A stretch of DNA of 35,286 nt from assembly GCF_000019685.1 (NCBI RefSeq), contig NC_011248.1, positions 1-35,286 on the forward strand, in the 5' to 3' direction. This DNA comes from Borrelia duttonii Ly (lineage in GTDB: Bacteria; Spirochaetota; Spirochaetia; Borreliales; Borreliaceae). Shown piece by piece: positions 27,052 to 35,245 of the stretch. Both the position numbers and the translations under genes were made by a program. Position 1 is the stretch's first letter. Every line of letters begins with the position of its first letter. The notes beneath the pieces are model-generated. The model worked only from the letters and a program-made list of their open reading frames with translations. It was not told the origin of the DNA and searched no databases.

Positions 27052-27850
27052 TTTCTCTTATTCCAATCAATAATAGTCGAAAGATTTATTCTTATATAAT
27101 TTCAATTTACTATACCACTTTTTACTAGTCCCAACATTGTACATCAAAAATTCCTCATCTTGAAAAACATCAAGAAGAAAAAAATAATAATAATCATTTT
27201 CATAAAAAATCAAAAATATTATTTTATTGGAAATTAAAATATAAAATTAGATCCTGACTAAATATTCTACATAGAACACTTAATCAAGATCTAAAGCTTT
27301 GCAAGTATGATCACAAACAAGGTAGTCCTAAAATGATAGCACTACTAATGTTAGGTAGGGTACAATAAATTAAAAATAAAATCAACCATTATATTATTCA
27401 AATAAAAATAATATACATAGTTTCCCTAAATTTACTCAATTAATACAAAAAACTTAATTACTATAAAAATAATAATGATTATAATAATTAATTAAGCTAG
27501 CAATGCAATAATATTTAACATTCTGTTTTTTACAATAAGTCTCTATAGCAAGATTATGCTATTACTTTTTATTTATTTTTTCAAAATTTCATTATCATTT
27601 TGCATATACTTAAAGAAAGTAAATTATAAATTAAATGGACATTTTTTGAAATTTTAATTTCGCAAGTTATATATTTTTAAAGTTCATATTTATTATTCCA
27701 ATAATTCTTTTAATCACAAAATCATAATTATTTGATATGAAATTAAACCTGCAAATTTTTCACTAAACCCTTTTTACAAGTCCATTTATTAAGTTGTTTA
27801 TTCTACAAACTATATACAATAAATGAGAAATGAGTCATAAACATTCTTTA
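27052..27850. other. AT-rich spacer between the vlp archive and the partition genes
   Basis: About 800 bases without a supportable gene. A short plus-strand frame near 27307-27368 (DHKQGSPKMIALLMLG) is too small to name. The stretch is rich in A/T runs and short inverted repeats. In this position it could hold the promoter-distal end of the partition operon or part of an origin; I see no specific motif. Confidence 0.3.
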
Positions 27851-28414
27851 TTAGTGATGTTCCAAATCTTTAAATTTATGCATAAACTCTTCTAGCAATT
27901 TTTTTTTATCTTTAAATAATGCATCCATTAAAAACCCGGCAAACTTAACATTTTGTCTATAAAAATCATAACTTTCTTGACTTTTAAAATGAAATCTTAA
28001 AGATTTTAGCCCACTTTGTCTTGATTTTTTTATTTTCACACCTTCCTTTATTCTTATCAATGATAAAACTTCTCTGAAGCCGTTTTCCAATACATATTGT
28101 TCTTCAAGTAATCCTTTTTCTATCGCTGTTGCTATTTTTAAATAATTATATGCCTGAGATTTTGCTACTTTATAAGAACCTAAAAATTCACTAAACCTTT
28201 TATAACCATCTAATTTATAATAATCATTGTCTTTAATTTCTTTTAAAATTTTCATTGCTTCCAATTTGTTATAGATATTTTCCTTAAGATTAGACTTTAA
28301 CTTTAGCTTAAGTTCATTATATCTTTCTTGCCTTCTCTCTTCCGCTGACAAAATTTTATTATTTTTAAATATAATATTCTTATCATTATGCATTATCCTT
28401 CTATTAATCTCCAT
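27851..28414 (-). CDS. Plasmid partition protein, Borrelia PF49 family (Plasmid_parti)
   Basis: From the ATG at 28412-28414 the protein has 187 residues. Family features are NIYNKLEAMKILKEIKDNDY, YYKLDGYKRFSEFLGSYKVA, a helix-turn-helix-like KSQAYNYLKIATAIEKGLLE, and SLRFHFKSQESYDFYRQNVK. PF49 proteins are encoded with the ParA-like PF32 in nearly every Borrelia plasmid partition cluster and are thought to help plasmid maintenance. I chose the ATG because AAGAGGA lies 9 bases upstream. The longer frame from a TTG at 28468 would run through the palindrome at 28439-28455. It is the last gene of the leftward operon PF50-PF32-PF49. Confidence 0.85.
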   Translation of the reverse strand: MEINRRIMHNDKNIIFKNNKILSAEERRQERYNELKLKLKSNLKENIYNKLEAMKILKEIKDNDYYKLDGYKRFSEFLGSYKVAKSQAYNYLKIATAIEKGLLEEQYVLENGFREVLSLIRIKEGVKIKKSRQSGLKSLRFHFKSQESYDFYRQNVKFAGFLMDALFKDKKKLLEEFMHKFKDLEHH

Positions 28415-28438
28415 ATTGTTAATCCTCTTTTGCAAATG

Positions 28439-28455
28439 TTTCCAACGGTTGGAAA
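28439..28455. promoter_or_regulatory. 17-bp palindrome between parA and PF49
   Basis: TTTCCAAC (28439-28446), a central G, and GTTGGAAA (28448-28455) form a perfect inverted repeat. It is the most GC-balanced stretch of this 55-base intergenic gap. It could be a centromere-like partition site or an operator. Confidence 0.55.
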
Positions 28456-28472
28456 AATTTATTTTCAATAAT

Positions 28473-29237
28473 TTATTTACAAGTTAATTTATCAATTTGA
28501 CCTATAAAAGTATGCAATATATTCTCATATTCCTTGATATAATCTTTATTTAAATTAAACTCGCAATTATCCGCTATCTTCTTATTTAAATCCTCTCTTT
28601 CAGATATCATGCCTAAAAAATTATCCTTTGATTGCAAAATATCTAAAAGACATTTATGTGTATTATTCCTTTTAAACCTAGTTATAAATATAAAGATAGG
28701 TACAAAAATCTCTAGTTCCTTTATAAAAAAATCTAAAACTTCAAAACTTTCAACAGCCCACTTTTCTGCAGTCATTGGTACAATAACATAATTGCTACAC
28801 ACAAGAGCATTTGTCAATGTAAAATCTAAACTAGGATTAGTATCTAATATCACATAATCATAAGACTTTTCTAACCTTCCTATTTCAAATTTTAATTTGA
28901 ATTCCTCAAGCATGTATTTAAAAAAATTTCTATTTATTTTATGTAAAGTAACATAACTCGGTATTAAATCTAAATTATTGTCAATATTCACAATTGATTT
29001 ATTAATATTTAGTTTATCAATTAATACTTCATATATATTTTTATTTGCTAAATCTATGGATAATTCTGTTATCTTTCTAAAAAAATAACTAGTGGTAGAT
29101 GCTTGTGTATCCATATCTACTAAAAGTACTTTATATTTTTGAGACAATAACTTAGATAATATTATTGCACTTGTACTTTTCCCAACGCCACCCTTAATTG
29201 AAGCAATAGAAACTATTTTAGGTTTTTTTTTATCCAT
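28473..29237 (-). CDS. parA: ParA-family partition ATPase (Borrelia PF32)
   Basis: The protein has 254 residues. The deviant Walker A motif is KGGVGKST (15-22) with the signature Lys 15. DMDTQAS (41-47) is the A' motif, and VILDTNPS around Asp 132 is the Walker B region. This fits a type Ia/Ib-like plasmid ATPase that binds DNA non-specifically and segregates plasmid copies. PF32 sequence defines plasmid compatibility in Borrelia, so it would identify the plasmid type by comparison. The ATG lies inside the end of the PF50 gene (25-base overlap), showing translational coupling. AAGGGGG lies about 12 bases before the ATG. The gene appears intact. Confidence 0.95.
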   Translation of the reverse strand: MDKKKPKIVSIASIKGGVGKSTSAIILSKLLSQKYKVLLVDMDTQASTTSYFFRKITELSIDLANKNIYEVLIDKLNINKSIVNIDNNLDLIPSYVTLHKINRNFFKYMLEEFKLKFEIGRLEKSYDYVILDTNPSLDFTLTNALVCSNYVIVPMTAEKWAVESFEVLDFFIKELEIFVPIFIFITRFKRNNTHKCLLDILQSKDNFLGMISEREDLNKKIADNCEFNLNKDYIKEYENILHTFIGQIDKLTCK

Positions 29238-29773
29238 TTTCCAATAAAACCCCCTTCTGGTAATTTCTTTTCGTAAAATTCATATACTTCTTTTTCTAGG
29301 AGCAAAAGTAAATTAACTAGAGATTTATAATATCTCTTATGAATTTTCTCTTTTCTCAATAAATAAGCAAGTCCCCTTAAATAACAAAAAACACTTCCTT
29401 TTTTAAATCTAAACTCTATATAATAAATCTTTGAAAAGGTAGATGCTTTCATTACTCCATTTTCTGCATATTTTGTAATAATATTTTTTATAGGTTTTCT
29501 ATATCCATAAAAAATACCCAAAAACTCATCGTCATTCTTTATAGAAAACAAATGAAATGATTTTATTTTTTCTTGATTAAACAAACTTCTAAAGGAAATA
29601 AAAAATTTATGCTTCTGGTGTTTATTAATTCCAAATGCAAAAAAATCTTTCATAATTTTTGTATGATATACATTTTTACTATTAATCTTTTCTATCCTAA
29701 TAAAAATTACTTCATTTTTCGGCGGTACTATTTCTACATTTTTATTTGCTAATCGCTTTAATATACCTTCCAT
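29213..29773 (-). CDS. Plasmid partition-associated protein, Borrelia PF50 family (DUF226)
   Basis: The protein has 186 residues and is recognisable as DUF226 from YHTKIMKDFFAFGINKHQKH, KFFISFRSLFNQEKIKSFHL, FLGIFYGYRKPIKNIITKYA, FSKIYYIEFRFKKGSVFCYL and the C-terminal LLLEKEVYEFYEKKLPEGGF. PF50 proteins occur beside PF32 in Borrelia plasmid maintenance clusters; a ParB-like role has been proposed but the biochemistry is not established. It is basic and lacks a signal or membrane segment. It overlaps the start of parA by 25 bases. Directly upstream is the broken PF57 gene. Confidence 0.9.
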   Translation of the reverse strand: MEGILKRLANKNVEIVPPKNEVIFIRIEKINSKNVYHTKIMKDFFAFGINKHQKHKFFISFRSLFNQEKIKSFHLFSIKNDDEFLGIFYGYRKPIKNIITKYAENGVMKASTFSKIYYIEFRFKKGSVFCYLRGLAYLLRKEKIHKRYYKSLVNLLLLLEKEVYEFYEKKLPEGGFIGKWIKKNLK

Positions 29774-29798
29774 AAGTAGTCCTCAGCTAACAATCTTA

Positions 29799-30321
29799 TC
29801 ATATTTTCATCGCGATCAATTTTAATAATTCATAATAATAATAATAATAATGGCTATCTAGCATCTTATTATATTTCAATTTTTCTTGTTTATTTAAATA
29901 GTCCTTTATTGGCATTAAGACTTCTACTTTCAATTTACTTACTAATTGTCCAATGCACATGTTAAATATATTAGCTATAATATTTATTCATCCTTTCTAA
30001 CATTCTTTCTAGAACGTCCAACAGATTTTTCAATCCTGGTAATTATTTCTCTTAAATCATCGTACATGTCGCTTTCAATAATAAAATGTAGTTATAAGGA
30101 TTTTCTATTAATTGAAGTGTTTTGCTTAATTTACAAAAATAATTTTGCAATATTTTACTTTTGATTACTTTTTGTCCATTTCTTTTAAGATTTTCATTAA
30201 AATAATAAAATATTCTATTTTGATAATATTCTCTGAACTTATTGTTTATATAAAATATTATCGACATTAAAGCCATTAATTCGCATTGATGTCTTTCAAT
30301 ATGGATACTGATGCCTCTCAT
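29799..30321 (-). pseudogene. Broken PF57-type replication gene
   Basis: The N-terminal frame (30052-30321) starts at an ATG preceded by AAGGAGATTACG and has the PF57/Borrelia_orfA signature: FYINNKFREYYQNRIFYYFN, ENLKRNGQKVIKSKILQNYF, KTLQLIENPYNYIL. It then shifts and stops. Downstream pieces in other frames read MYDDLREIITRIEKSVGRSR and LVSKLKVEVLMPIKDYLNKQ, ending at TGA 29799-29801. The usual protein is around 180 residues or more, so the centre is deleted. PF57 is normally first in the replication/partition operon and is considered the replication initiator, so another gene must supply replication if this is one plasmid. Confidence 0.7.
29832..29851. repeat. ATA trinucleotide repeat
   Basis: ATAATAATAATAATAATAAT gives six to seven ATA units. 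On the minus strand it reads as a run of six Tyr codons in the PF57 remnant. It is a slippage-prone tract. Confidence 0.8.
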
Positions 30322-30732
30322 CGTAATCTCCTTGCCTGTGAATTATTAAATAATAATAACCTAAAAAATAGTAAAAAGTAAATATATCCCTTTAATAAAA
30401 CTTTTTTATATAAAAATTAAAAAAGAATGTCACTTATTATATATAAAAGTTATTCAGAAGAAATATTTTTGATACTTTTTATATATGCAATATGATAGTT
30501 TTCCTTTTGGATATTACATAAAGTTGTTGATTAAATTAACTAAGATACAAATCTATCGCATTATAGAATAAGGAAATATTTGCAAATTTTTGGATAAAGT
30601 TTTGTCTTTAAAAGGAAAACAAAAGTTAATTCTCAATGTTAATGAAACAAATAAGCCATTCACAAACAACCCATTTTTATTTGCACAGAATAGAACATTA
30701 CTAGCATAAAAATATATGATTAATTTTTTTAT
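30322..30732. other. AT-rich region upstream of the PF57 remnant
   Basis: No gene is seen. The leftward promoter of the partition operon should lie in the first 100 bases right of 30321, but several AT-rich matches there prevent a choice. Candidate origin DNA could also be here. Confidence 0.3.
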
Positions 30733-31348
30733 TCATCTAGTATTTAAAATGGAATATATTATTGAAAATAAAGCTAAAAAAATTCCTATATTAAGAGTAA
30801 TAATAGTCCCAAACATCTAATTATGTAATTTCCCCGTGTTTTTAAGTTCGTTGAATTTACTATCAAATTCTACTCTTACTTTATTAAGTTTATTATCAAG
30901 TTCTAACTTAGCAGAGTTAACCTCAGATTTTAGTTTATCTTCCATTTTATCAATTTTGTTATCAAGCTCTATTTTTACCTTATCAAGTTTATTATTAAAT
31001 TCTAGTTTAACAGAAGTAAATTCAGATTTTAACCTATCTTCTACCTTGTCGATTCTATTATCAAGTTCATTAAATTTATTGTCAATTTTATTGTCAAGAC
31101 CTACTTTTATCTTATCAAGTTTATTATCAAGTTCTAGTTTAACAGAGACAATTTCAGATTTTAAAATACCTTCTATCTTATCAATTGTAGTATTAAAATG
31201 ATTTTCCAAGTATTCAAGATCTTTATAAAGTAAGCTCATTTTTGTAATAGCGATAAGATAAATCAGTAGCAATGTCTCTATTAATTCCAGCTTTGAGCAG
31301 TTCTGTCAATACCATCTGCTGAGTAATAATTGGTTGTGGCTGAGCCAT
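30733..31348 (-). pseudogene. bdr: bdr gene with a frameshift and a Trp-to-stop change
   Basis: The original start is ATG 31346-31348 after GGAGA. MAQPQPIITQQMVLTELLKA and RDIATDLSYRYYKNELT match the Bdr N-terminus. One extra T in ACTTTATAAAG then shifts the frame near 31230. The remaining frame has KID-type repeats (LDNKLDKIK, LDNRIDKVEDRLKSEFTSVK, LDNKIDKMEDKLKSEVNSAK). It ends at KLHN with TAG at the place where the intact copy at 34500 has Trp (KLNNW). Beyond it MFGTIITLNIGIFLALFSII, the C-terminal membrane segment, is still readable to TGA at 30733-30735. Bdr proteins are inner-membrane-associated repeat proteins of unknown function found on most Borrelia plasmids. Confidence 0.9.
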
Positions 31349-31876
31349 CAAAAATCTCCTTAACTACAATTATACAATAAATTTTGATGAATTATACTAT
31401 ATCATAGTAAATAACAAATAATATATTTATTTGAGTATTCATCAATGACTTCCATAAAGTTATTAACAAATGTATATCTATACTAATAACAAATTTAATT
31501 TTTGAAAGCTGTGATTTTATAGAATAGAAATTATATTTGAAAAGCAAAGTTGAAATAAATTTTCTATAACAATTAATTCTCAAAATAATTATAAAAATAC
31601 AAAAAGAATTAAATTCTCGATATTCATTATTTTTATCATTTCCAGATACAAGATATATTTTCTTATTACCATACATTAATTAGTTTTCTTTTTGAACTTT
31701 AAAAGGTAAGAAAGAAATAAACAAGAAAAACATGATAAAAAGTAAAAAAGCACAGTGTTACAATGATGATAATATTGATGAAATACAACAACGAAGAACT
31801 AAAGGAATAAAAAGGAAAAAAATAGTTTAAACGACATAACAATAATAATAATAAATTCGAAACAAATAATGAGAAA
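31349..31876. other. AT-rich intergenic region
   Basis: Frames of 65-94 codons exist on the minus strand (31392-31676, 31699-31896) but have no ribosome site, no family resemblance and a composition expected of AT-rich non-coding DNA. I see nothing else specific here. Confidence 0.3.
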
Positions 31877-32083
31877 ATGCTTTTATTCATAAGCACTTAT
31901 GGATTTAATACAAAATGTTTTTTAGGTTTTACTGAAAAATCAAATACAACTAAAAATAAAATAAAAAAATATTTTAAAGGTCTAAGCAAAAGGCTTATTC
32001 ATACATTAAAAGAGTCAAAAGAAGTAGTAAAAACAACAAAAACAGATGTTGATAAAAATGTTTCATCTAATAGAGATATATAA
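31877..32083 (+). CDS. Possible small basic protein
   Basis: Sixty-eight codons: MLLFISTYGFNTKCFLGFTE, then a Lys-rich helical tail (KIKKYFKGLSKRLIHTLKES). There is no good Shine-Dalgarno sequence, and I do not recognise it. The strand and position, 150 bases before the plus-strand maintenance gene, allow it to be a small leader gene, but a chance frame is equally possible. Confidence 0.3.
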   Translation: MLLFISTYGFNTKCFLGFTEKSNTTKNKIKKYFKGLSKRLIHTLKESKEVVKTTKTDVDKNVSSNRDI

Positions 32084-32144
32084 AAAACATCCTGACTCCA
32101 AACCTAGCCAAGAATAAAATTTTAATATATAATAAAAAAATAAA

Positions 32145-32217
32145 AGTCTAATAGAACTGAAATCTAGTTAGACTAAAATCCAAAGCTCGTTTATATCAAA
32201 CGAAATTCAAACTTTGG
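32145..32217. promoter_or_regulatory. Cluster of inverted repeats before the maintenance gene
   Basis: AGTCTAA (32145-32151) pairs with TTAGACT (32168-32174). CCAAAG (32180-32185) pairs with CTTTGG (32212-32217), enclosing a second hairpin CGTTT/AAACG (32188-32192, 32198-32202). The cluster ends 16 bases before the ATG of the 544-aa gene. It could be an initiator-binding or autoregulatory site, or mRNA structure. Confidence 0.5.
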
Positions 32218-32233
32218 GTAAAAAACATACACT

Positions 32234-33868
32234 ATGATTAGTTTAACAGAAAACAATAAAAATTTCAAATCTAAAAACCCAAAAGGTCAAATAAATATAA
32301 TATTAAAAAGCCTTGTAGAACTAAATATTCATAAAGATCCCAATAATAGTCAAACAATACGAATGTCATATGTTAAATTGCAAATAATCAAGATGCTAAA
32401 ACGATATAACAGAATAATTAAAATTTATTGGGCAATCAATACTAAAAATACAAATTATAAACAATCAATGGGTATTGAAGAATATTCAGCTTGTGATATC
32501 CAAAAAATAGTACTTAAATTATTAGAAAATGATGCTGCAAAAAAAGTATGTAAACGCACACTAGAACTAGATATAAAGCTACTAAACAATCTAAATCTAA
32601 TAAAATCTAAAATTATAAGATTTGGAAAAGGAAAAGGAAGTGTCGCTTATTATGTGCAAAACATGGAACTAATGCCTACACATAAAGACGCAATATTAGA
32701 ATATCTAACACAAATGCTACAAGATAATTTGAAAGATAAAATCATCATTGGAAATTTCGATCTTAATGAACCTTTTGATAACGAACCCAAAAATATAAAT
32801 TCAAAAACTACAAAATTTATCACAGAAAAAATAGAAGAAAAAAATAACGAACAACTTCATAAAAATCGTATGGGTATAATTTCGCATGTGCAAACACCGG
32901 ACGTTATTAATAAAGCTAATATAAGCAATATAAATAAAGAGAATTCTAAAAACTCTTCAGAGAAAAACTCTGCAAAAAGTCTTTCATGTGAAAAACCAAA
33001 AAGCGGTGAACAAAAAAGTGAAAAAGTGCGATTCAAACGAATTGGCGTAAAAACTAGACTGATCGATGTTCACAAAATAAGCAGAAACTATATGCAACAG
33101 GTGAAAGAGCTGAGCAACAACGATTCAACGTACATAAACGCCCTGCTAAATTTGGAGACTGCCATAAATGAGTATGGAAAAGAATATGATATCGAAGATA
33201 TTTTGAAACACTTTCTAAAGCAATTTGACAACAGATACAAGTACAAAGTGTGGATGATGATGAAAAGAAAAGATGGCGTAATAAACGACTATGATCTCAT
33301 ATGGGAGGGTCGATTCAAAGATTGGTACTCGCATAAGTATAAGAAAAATTATACGACGACAAAAGAAAAATATGGCGAAAAAATAAGATTAGCAGGCAAA
33401 AATTTTGAATTTAATGCGTCAAAAAATGTGAAAGACGAAGAAGAAGAAAAAAAAGAAAAAGAGAAGGCAGAAAAAGAACGCAAACTGCAACTCAAACGAC
33501 AACAAGAATATATAGAGAGGTTATTTAGGCAAGAAGAACAAGAAAGAAAAGAGCGAATCAGAAGAAGAGAAGAAGAAAAGGCAAAGTTGAGAATGGAGGT
33601 TAAAAAAGAAATACGGTTTTATGTAGGAAGTATTGAAAATAGCTATCCTAGTGATGATATTGCAAAGTTATACCCTTTGTACGAAGAGAGTAGGGGAGAT
33701 AATATTGCCGTACGCCCGCCGCGGCCACAAATTAACACTAATTTTGAAGGATTTAAGACAACTAAAGGACTTTCTCTTGCTAGTTTAGGAATTATGCTTC
33801 AATATCAAGAGCAAGATCCAGAGAAAGAAAAAATTTTGATGCAAAATGCAAAAGGAGAGACGATATGA
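32234..33868 (+). CDS. Probable plasmid replication/maintenance protein
   Basis: The protein has 544 residues and resembles the long Borrelia plasmid maintenance proteins. Residues about 15-150 look like a DNA-binding winged-helix region (IIKMLKRYNRIIKIYWAINT, DIQKIVLKLLENDAAKKVCK, RTLELDIKLLNNLNLIKSKI, GKGKGSVAYYVQN). A polar linker (about 190-275) is rich in Asn, Lys, Ser. A second folded part has INALLNLETAINEYGKEYDI and WMMMKRKDGVINDYDLIWEG. Residues about 400-460 are a highly charged single helix (repeated EEEKKEKEK- and RRREEEK-like runs). There is no Shine-Dalgarno sequence near the ATG. With PF57 broken, it is the best initiator candidate in the window. The assignment is by overall resemblance and context. 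Confidence 0.55.
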   Translation: MISLTENNKNFKSKNPKGQINIILKSLVELNIHKDPNNSQTIRMSYVKLQIIKMLKRYNRIIKIYWAINTKNTNYKQSMGIEEYSACDIQKIVLKLLENDAAKKVCKRTLELDIKLLNNLNLIKSKIIRFGKGKGSVAYYVQNMELMPTHKDAILEYLTQMLQDNLKDKIIIGNFDLNEPFDNEPKNINSKTTKFITEKIEEKNNEQLHKNRMGIISHVQTPDVINKANISNINKENSKNSSEKNSAKSLSCEKPKSGEQKSEKVRFKRIGVKTRLIDVHKISRNYMQQVKELSNNDSTYINALLNLETAINEYGKEYDIEDILKHFLKQFDNRYKYKVWMMMKRKDGVINDYDLIWEGRFKDWYSHKYKKNYTTTKEKYGEKIRLAGKNFEFNASKNVKDEEEEKKEKEKAEKERKLQLKRQQEYIERLFRQEEQERKERIRRREEEKAKLRMEVKKEIRFYVGSIENSYPSDDIAKLYPLYEESRGDNIAVRPPRPQINTNFEGFKTTKGLSLASLGIMLQYQEQDPEKEKILMQNAKGETI

Positions 33869-34428
33869 AATTTACGTTGAAGTATTTGATAAGAAGACTT
33901 TATTTGAGAAGGGATAGATTTTGGCAAACTTATATGAGCGATGAGATTCAGTCTAAAAAAAATGATGAGACAATAGTTAATTTCCCAATACTAAATTCTG
34001 ATGATATTGATTATGAGTATGTATCTTCATACGTTAAAGAGTGGATAAACAAGAAATATACAGATAATTTGGATATCAAAATTCAACTAGTTGACAATCT
34101 CTATTATAATTGTGAAATAAAGAAATATAGTTTACTTGCTGGTTTTTTAGAGACTCTTCATAGAGATTATAAGGAAATTTTTCTTGGTAATTTAGAAAGA
34201 AAAAAGGTAGTTGAACCTAAAATTAAGTTACAACCAGAAGATCAATCAGGAGATGCAGAAAAAGATCAATTAAAAGAAAAAGATCAAAAAGATCAATCTG
34301 TAGATCAAGCAGAAGAACAGGTTGTGCAACAAGATCAAGCACAAGCAAAAGCAGCAGCTAAAGCTAAGGCAGCTAAAAAGCCTACTACTAAGCCAGAAGT
34401 TATTCAGTCAGAGGTTATTCAAAGTTAA
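33865..34428 (+). CDS. Hypothetical protein coupled to the maintenance gene
   Basis: The protein has 187 residues, and its ATG overlaps the preceding TGA (ATGA), so it is translated together with the 544-aa protein. Residues 1-115 are basic at the start (KYLIRRLYLRRDRFWQTYMS) and otherwise look folded (YVSSYVKEWINKKYTDNLDI, YSLLAGFLETLHRDYKEIFL). Residues 120-187 are low-complexity: Asp/Gln/Lys/Glu-rich, then Ala/Lys-rich (AKAAAKAKAAKKP), ending in a duplicated EVIQS. I do not recognise the family. A role with the upstream protein in replication or maintenance is inferred from the operon only. Confidence 0.75.
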   Translation: MKFTLKYLIRRLYLRRDRFWQTYMSDEIQSKKNDETIVNFPILNSDDIDYEYVSSYVKEWINKKYTDNLDIKIQLVDNLYYNCEIKKYSLLAGFLETLHRDYKEIFLGNLERKKVVEPKIKLQPEDQSGDAEKDQLKEKDQKDQSVDQAEEQVVQQDQAQAKAAAKAKAAKKPTTKPEVIQSEVIQS

Positions 34429-34499
34429 CTAGAGATTAATATGAATTATTGATTTTGCTAATGAAAGATTTGTAGAATTAGTAATTCATGTTTATTTGT

Positions 34500-35099
34500 T
34501 TATTTATTTATAATCGAATTGATTATTGAGATTAATGTTAAAAGAATTCCTACGTTAATTGTAATAATAGTTCCAAGCATCCAATTATTTAATTTTAATT
34601 TACCATTAAGTTCTGTTTTGTTCATTTCCATATCTTTTCTTATAAGATCCATATCTTTTCTTACAAGAGAAATCTCTGATTTTAGGTTATTTTCAACAGT
34701 ATCAATTTTAATATTTAAGTTATTTTCAACAGTATCAATTTTATTATTAAGATCTCTAATATCTGATTTTAAGTTATTTTCAACAGTATCAATTTTAATA
34801 TTTAAGTTATTTTCAACAGTATCAATTTTATTATTAAGATCTCTAATATCTGATTTTAAGTTATTTTCAACAGTATCAATTTTAATATTTAAGTTATTTT
34901 CAACAGTATCAATTTTATTATTAAGATCTCTAATATCTGATTTGAATGCCATTTTTAGAAGTTCAAGATCTTTCGTAGTAAGTTCATTTTTATAGTATCT
35001 ATAAGACAAATCGTCCGCAATATCTCTATCCATCCCGACTTTTACGAGCTCATTTAAGACCATTTGTCTTGTTACTACTGGCTGTATCATATGTTCCAT
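34500..35099 (-). CDS. bdr: Bdr protein with three 29-residue repeats, intact
   Basis: The protein has 199 residues. The N-terminus VTRQMVLNELVKVGMDRDIA, then DLSYRYYKNELTTKDLELLK, is the conserved Bdr head. Residues about 53-140 are three near-identical 29-residue repeats (KSDIRDLNNKIDTVENNL then NIKIDTVENNL), a coiled coil with the KID motif. The end LNNWMLGTIITINVGILLTL is the C-terminal membrane anchor. GGAGA lies 5 bases before the ATG. Repeat number varies between Bdr copies in Borrelia; the function is unknown. Compare the damaged copy at 30733. Confidence 0.95.
   Translation of the reverse strand: MEHMIQPVVTRQMVLNELVKVGMDRDIADDLSYRYYKNELTTKDLELLKMAFKSDIRDLNNKIDTVENNLNIKIDTVENNLKSDIRDLNNKIDTVENNLNIKIDTVENNLKSDIRDLNNKIDTVENNLNIKIDTVENNLKSEISLVRKDMDLIRKDMEMNKTELNGKLKLNNWMLGTIITINVGILLTLISIINSIINK
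34675..34935. repeat. Three 87-bp direct repeats in bdr
   Basis: The unit begins at TCTGAT (34675, 34762, 34849; a fourth start at 34936 begins the next part of the gene). Each unit holds two shorter repeats (AACAGTATCAATTTTA). The period is a multiple of three, so copy number can change without frameshift. Confidence 0.9.
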
Positions 35100-35189
35100 G
35101 AAAATCTCCTTATATAATATTATAGTGTTTTTAGGGTTTATTGTTAAGTGAAAATGAATAAAATTTAGTTTGATGTATGATTTAGTAGT

Positions 35190-35245
35190 ATGTATTGTTC
35201 TAATTAAAAATATTCAGTTTGGTTATATAAAATTGTATAGTTATA
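35190..35245. repeat. Inverted partial copy of the AT-rich element (copy 5)
   Basis: Read on the minus strand, ACAATTTTATATAACC, AAACTGAATATTTTTAATTA and GAACA match copy 1 (2889-2930) over about 40 bases. It is upstream of the bdr gene and opposite in orientation to copies 1-4. Confidence 0.65.

Noticed and set aside
27851-28468. Longer PF49 start at TTG 28468
   Set aside because: It lacks a Shine-Dalgarno sequence and would run through the palindrome, whereas the ATG at 28414 has AAGAGGA at good spacing.
31392-31896. Two minus-strand frames of 94 and 65 codons
   Set aside because: They have no ribosome site, a Phe/Leu/Ile-rich composition from AT-rich DNA and no family resemblance.
34675-34935. 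Regular repeats suggestive of a CRISPR array
   Set aside because: The 87-bp units are contiguous, have no unique spacers and encode the Bdr coiled coil.
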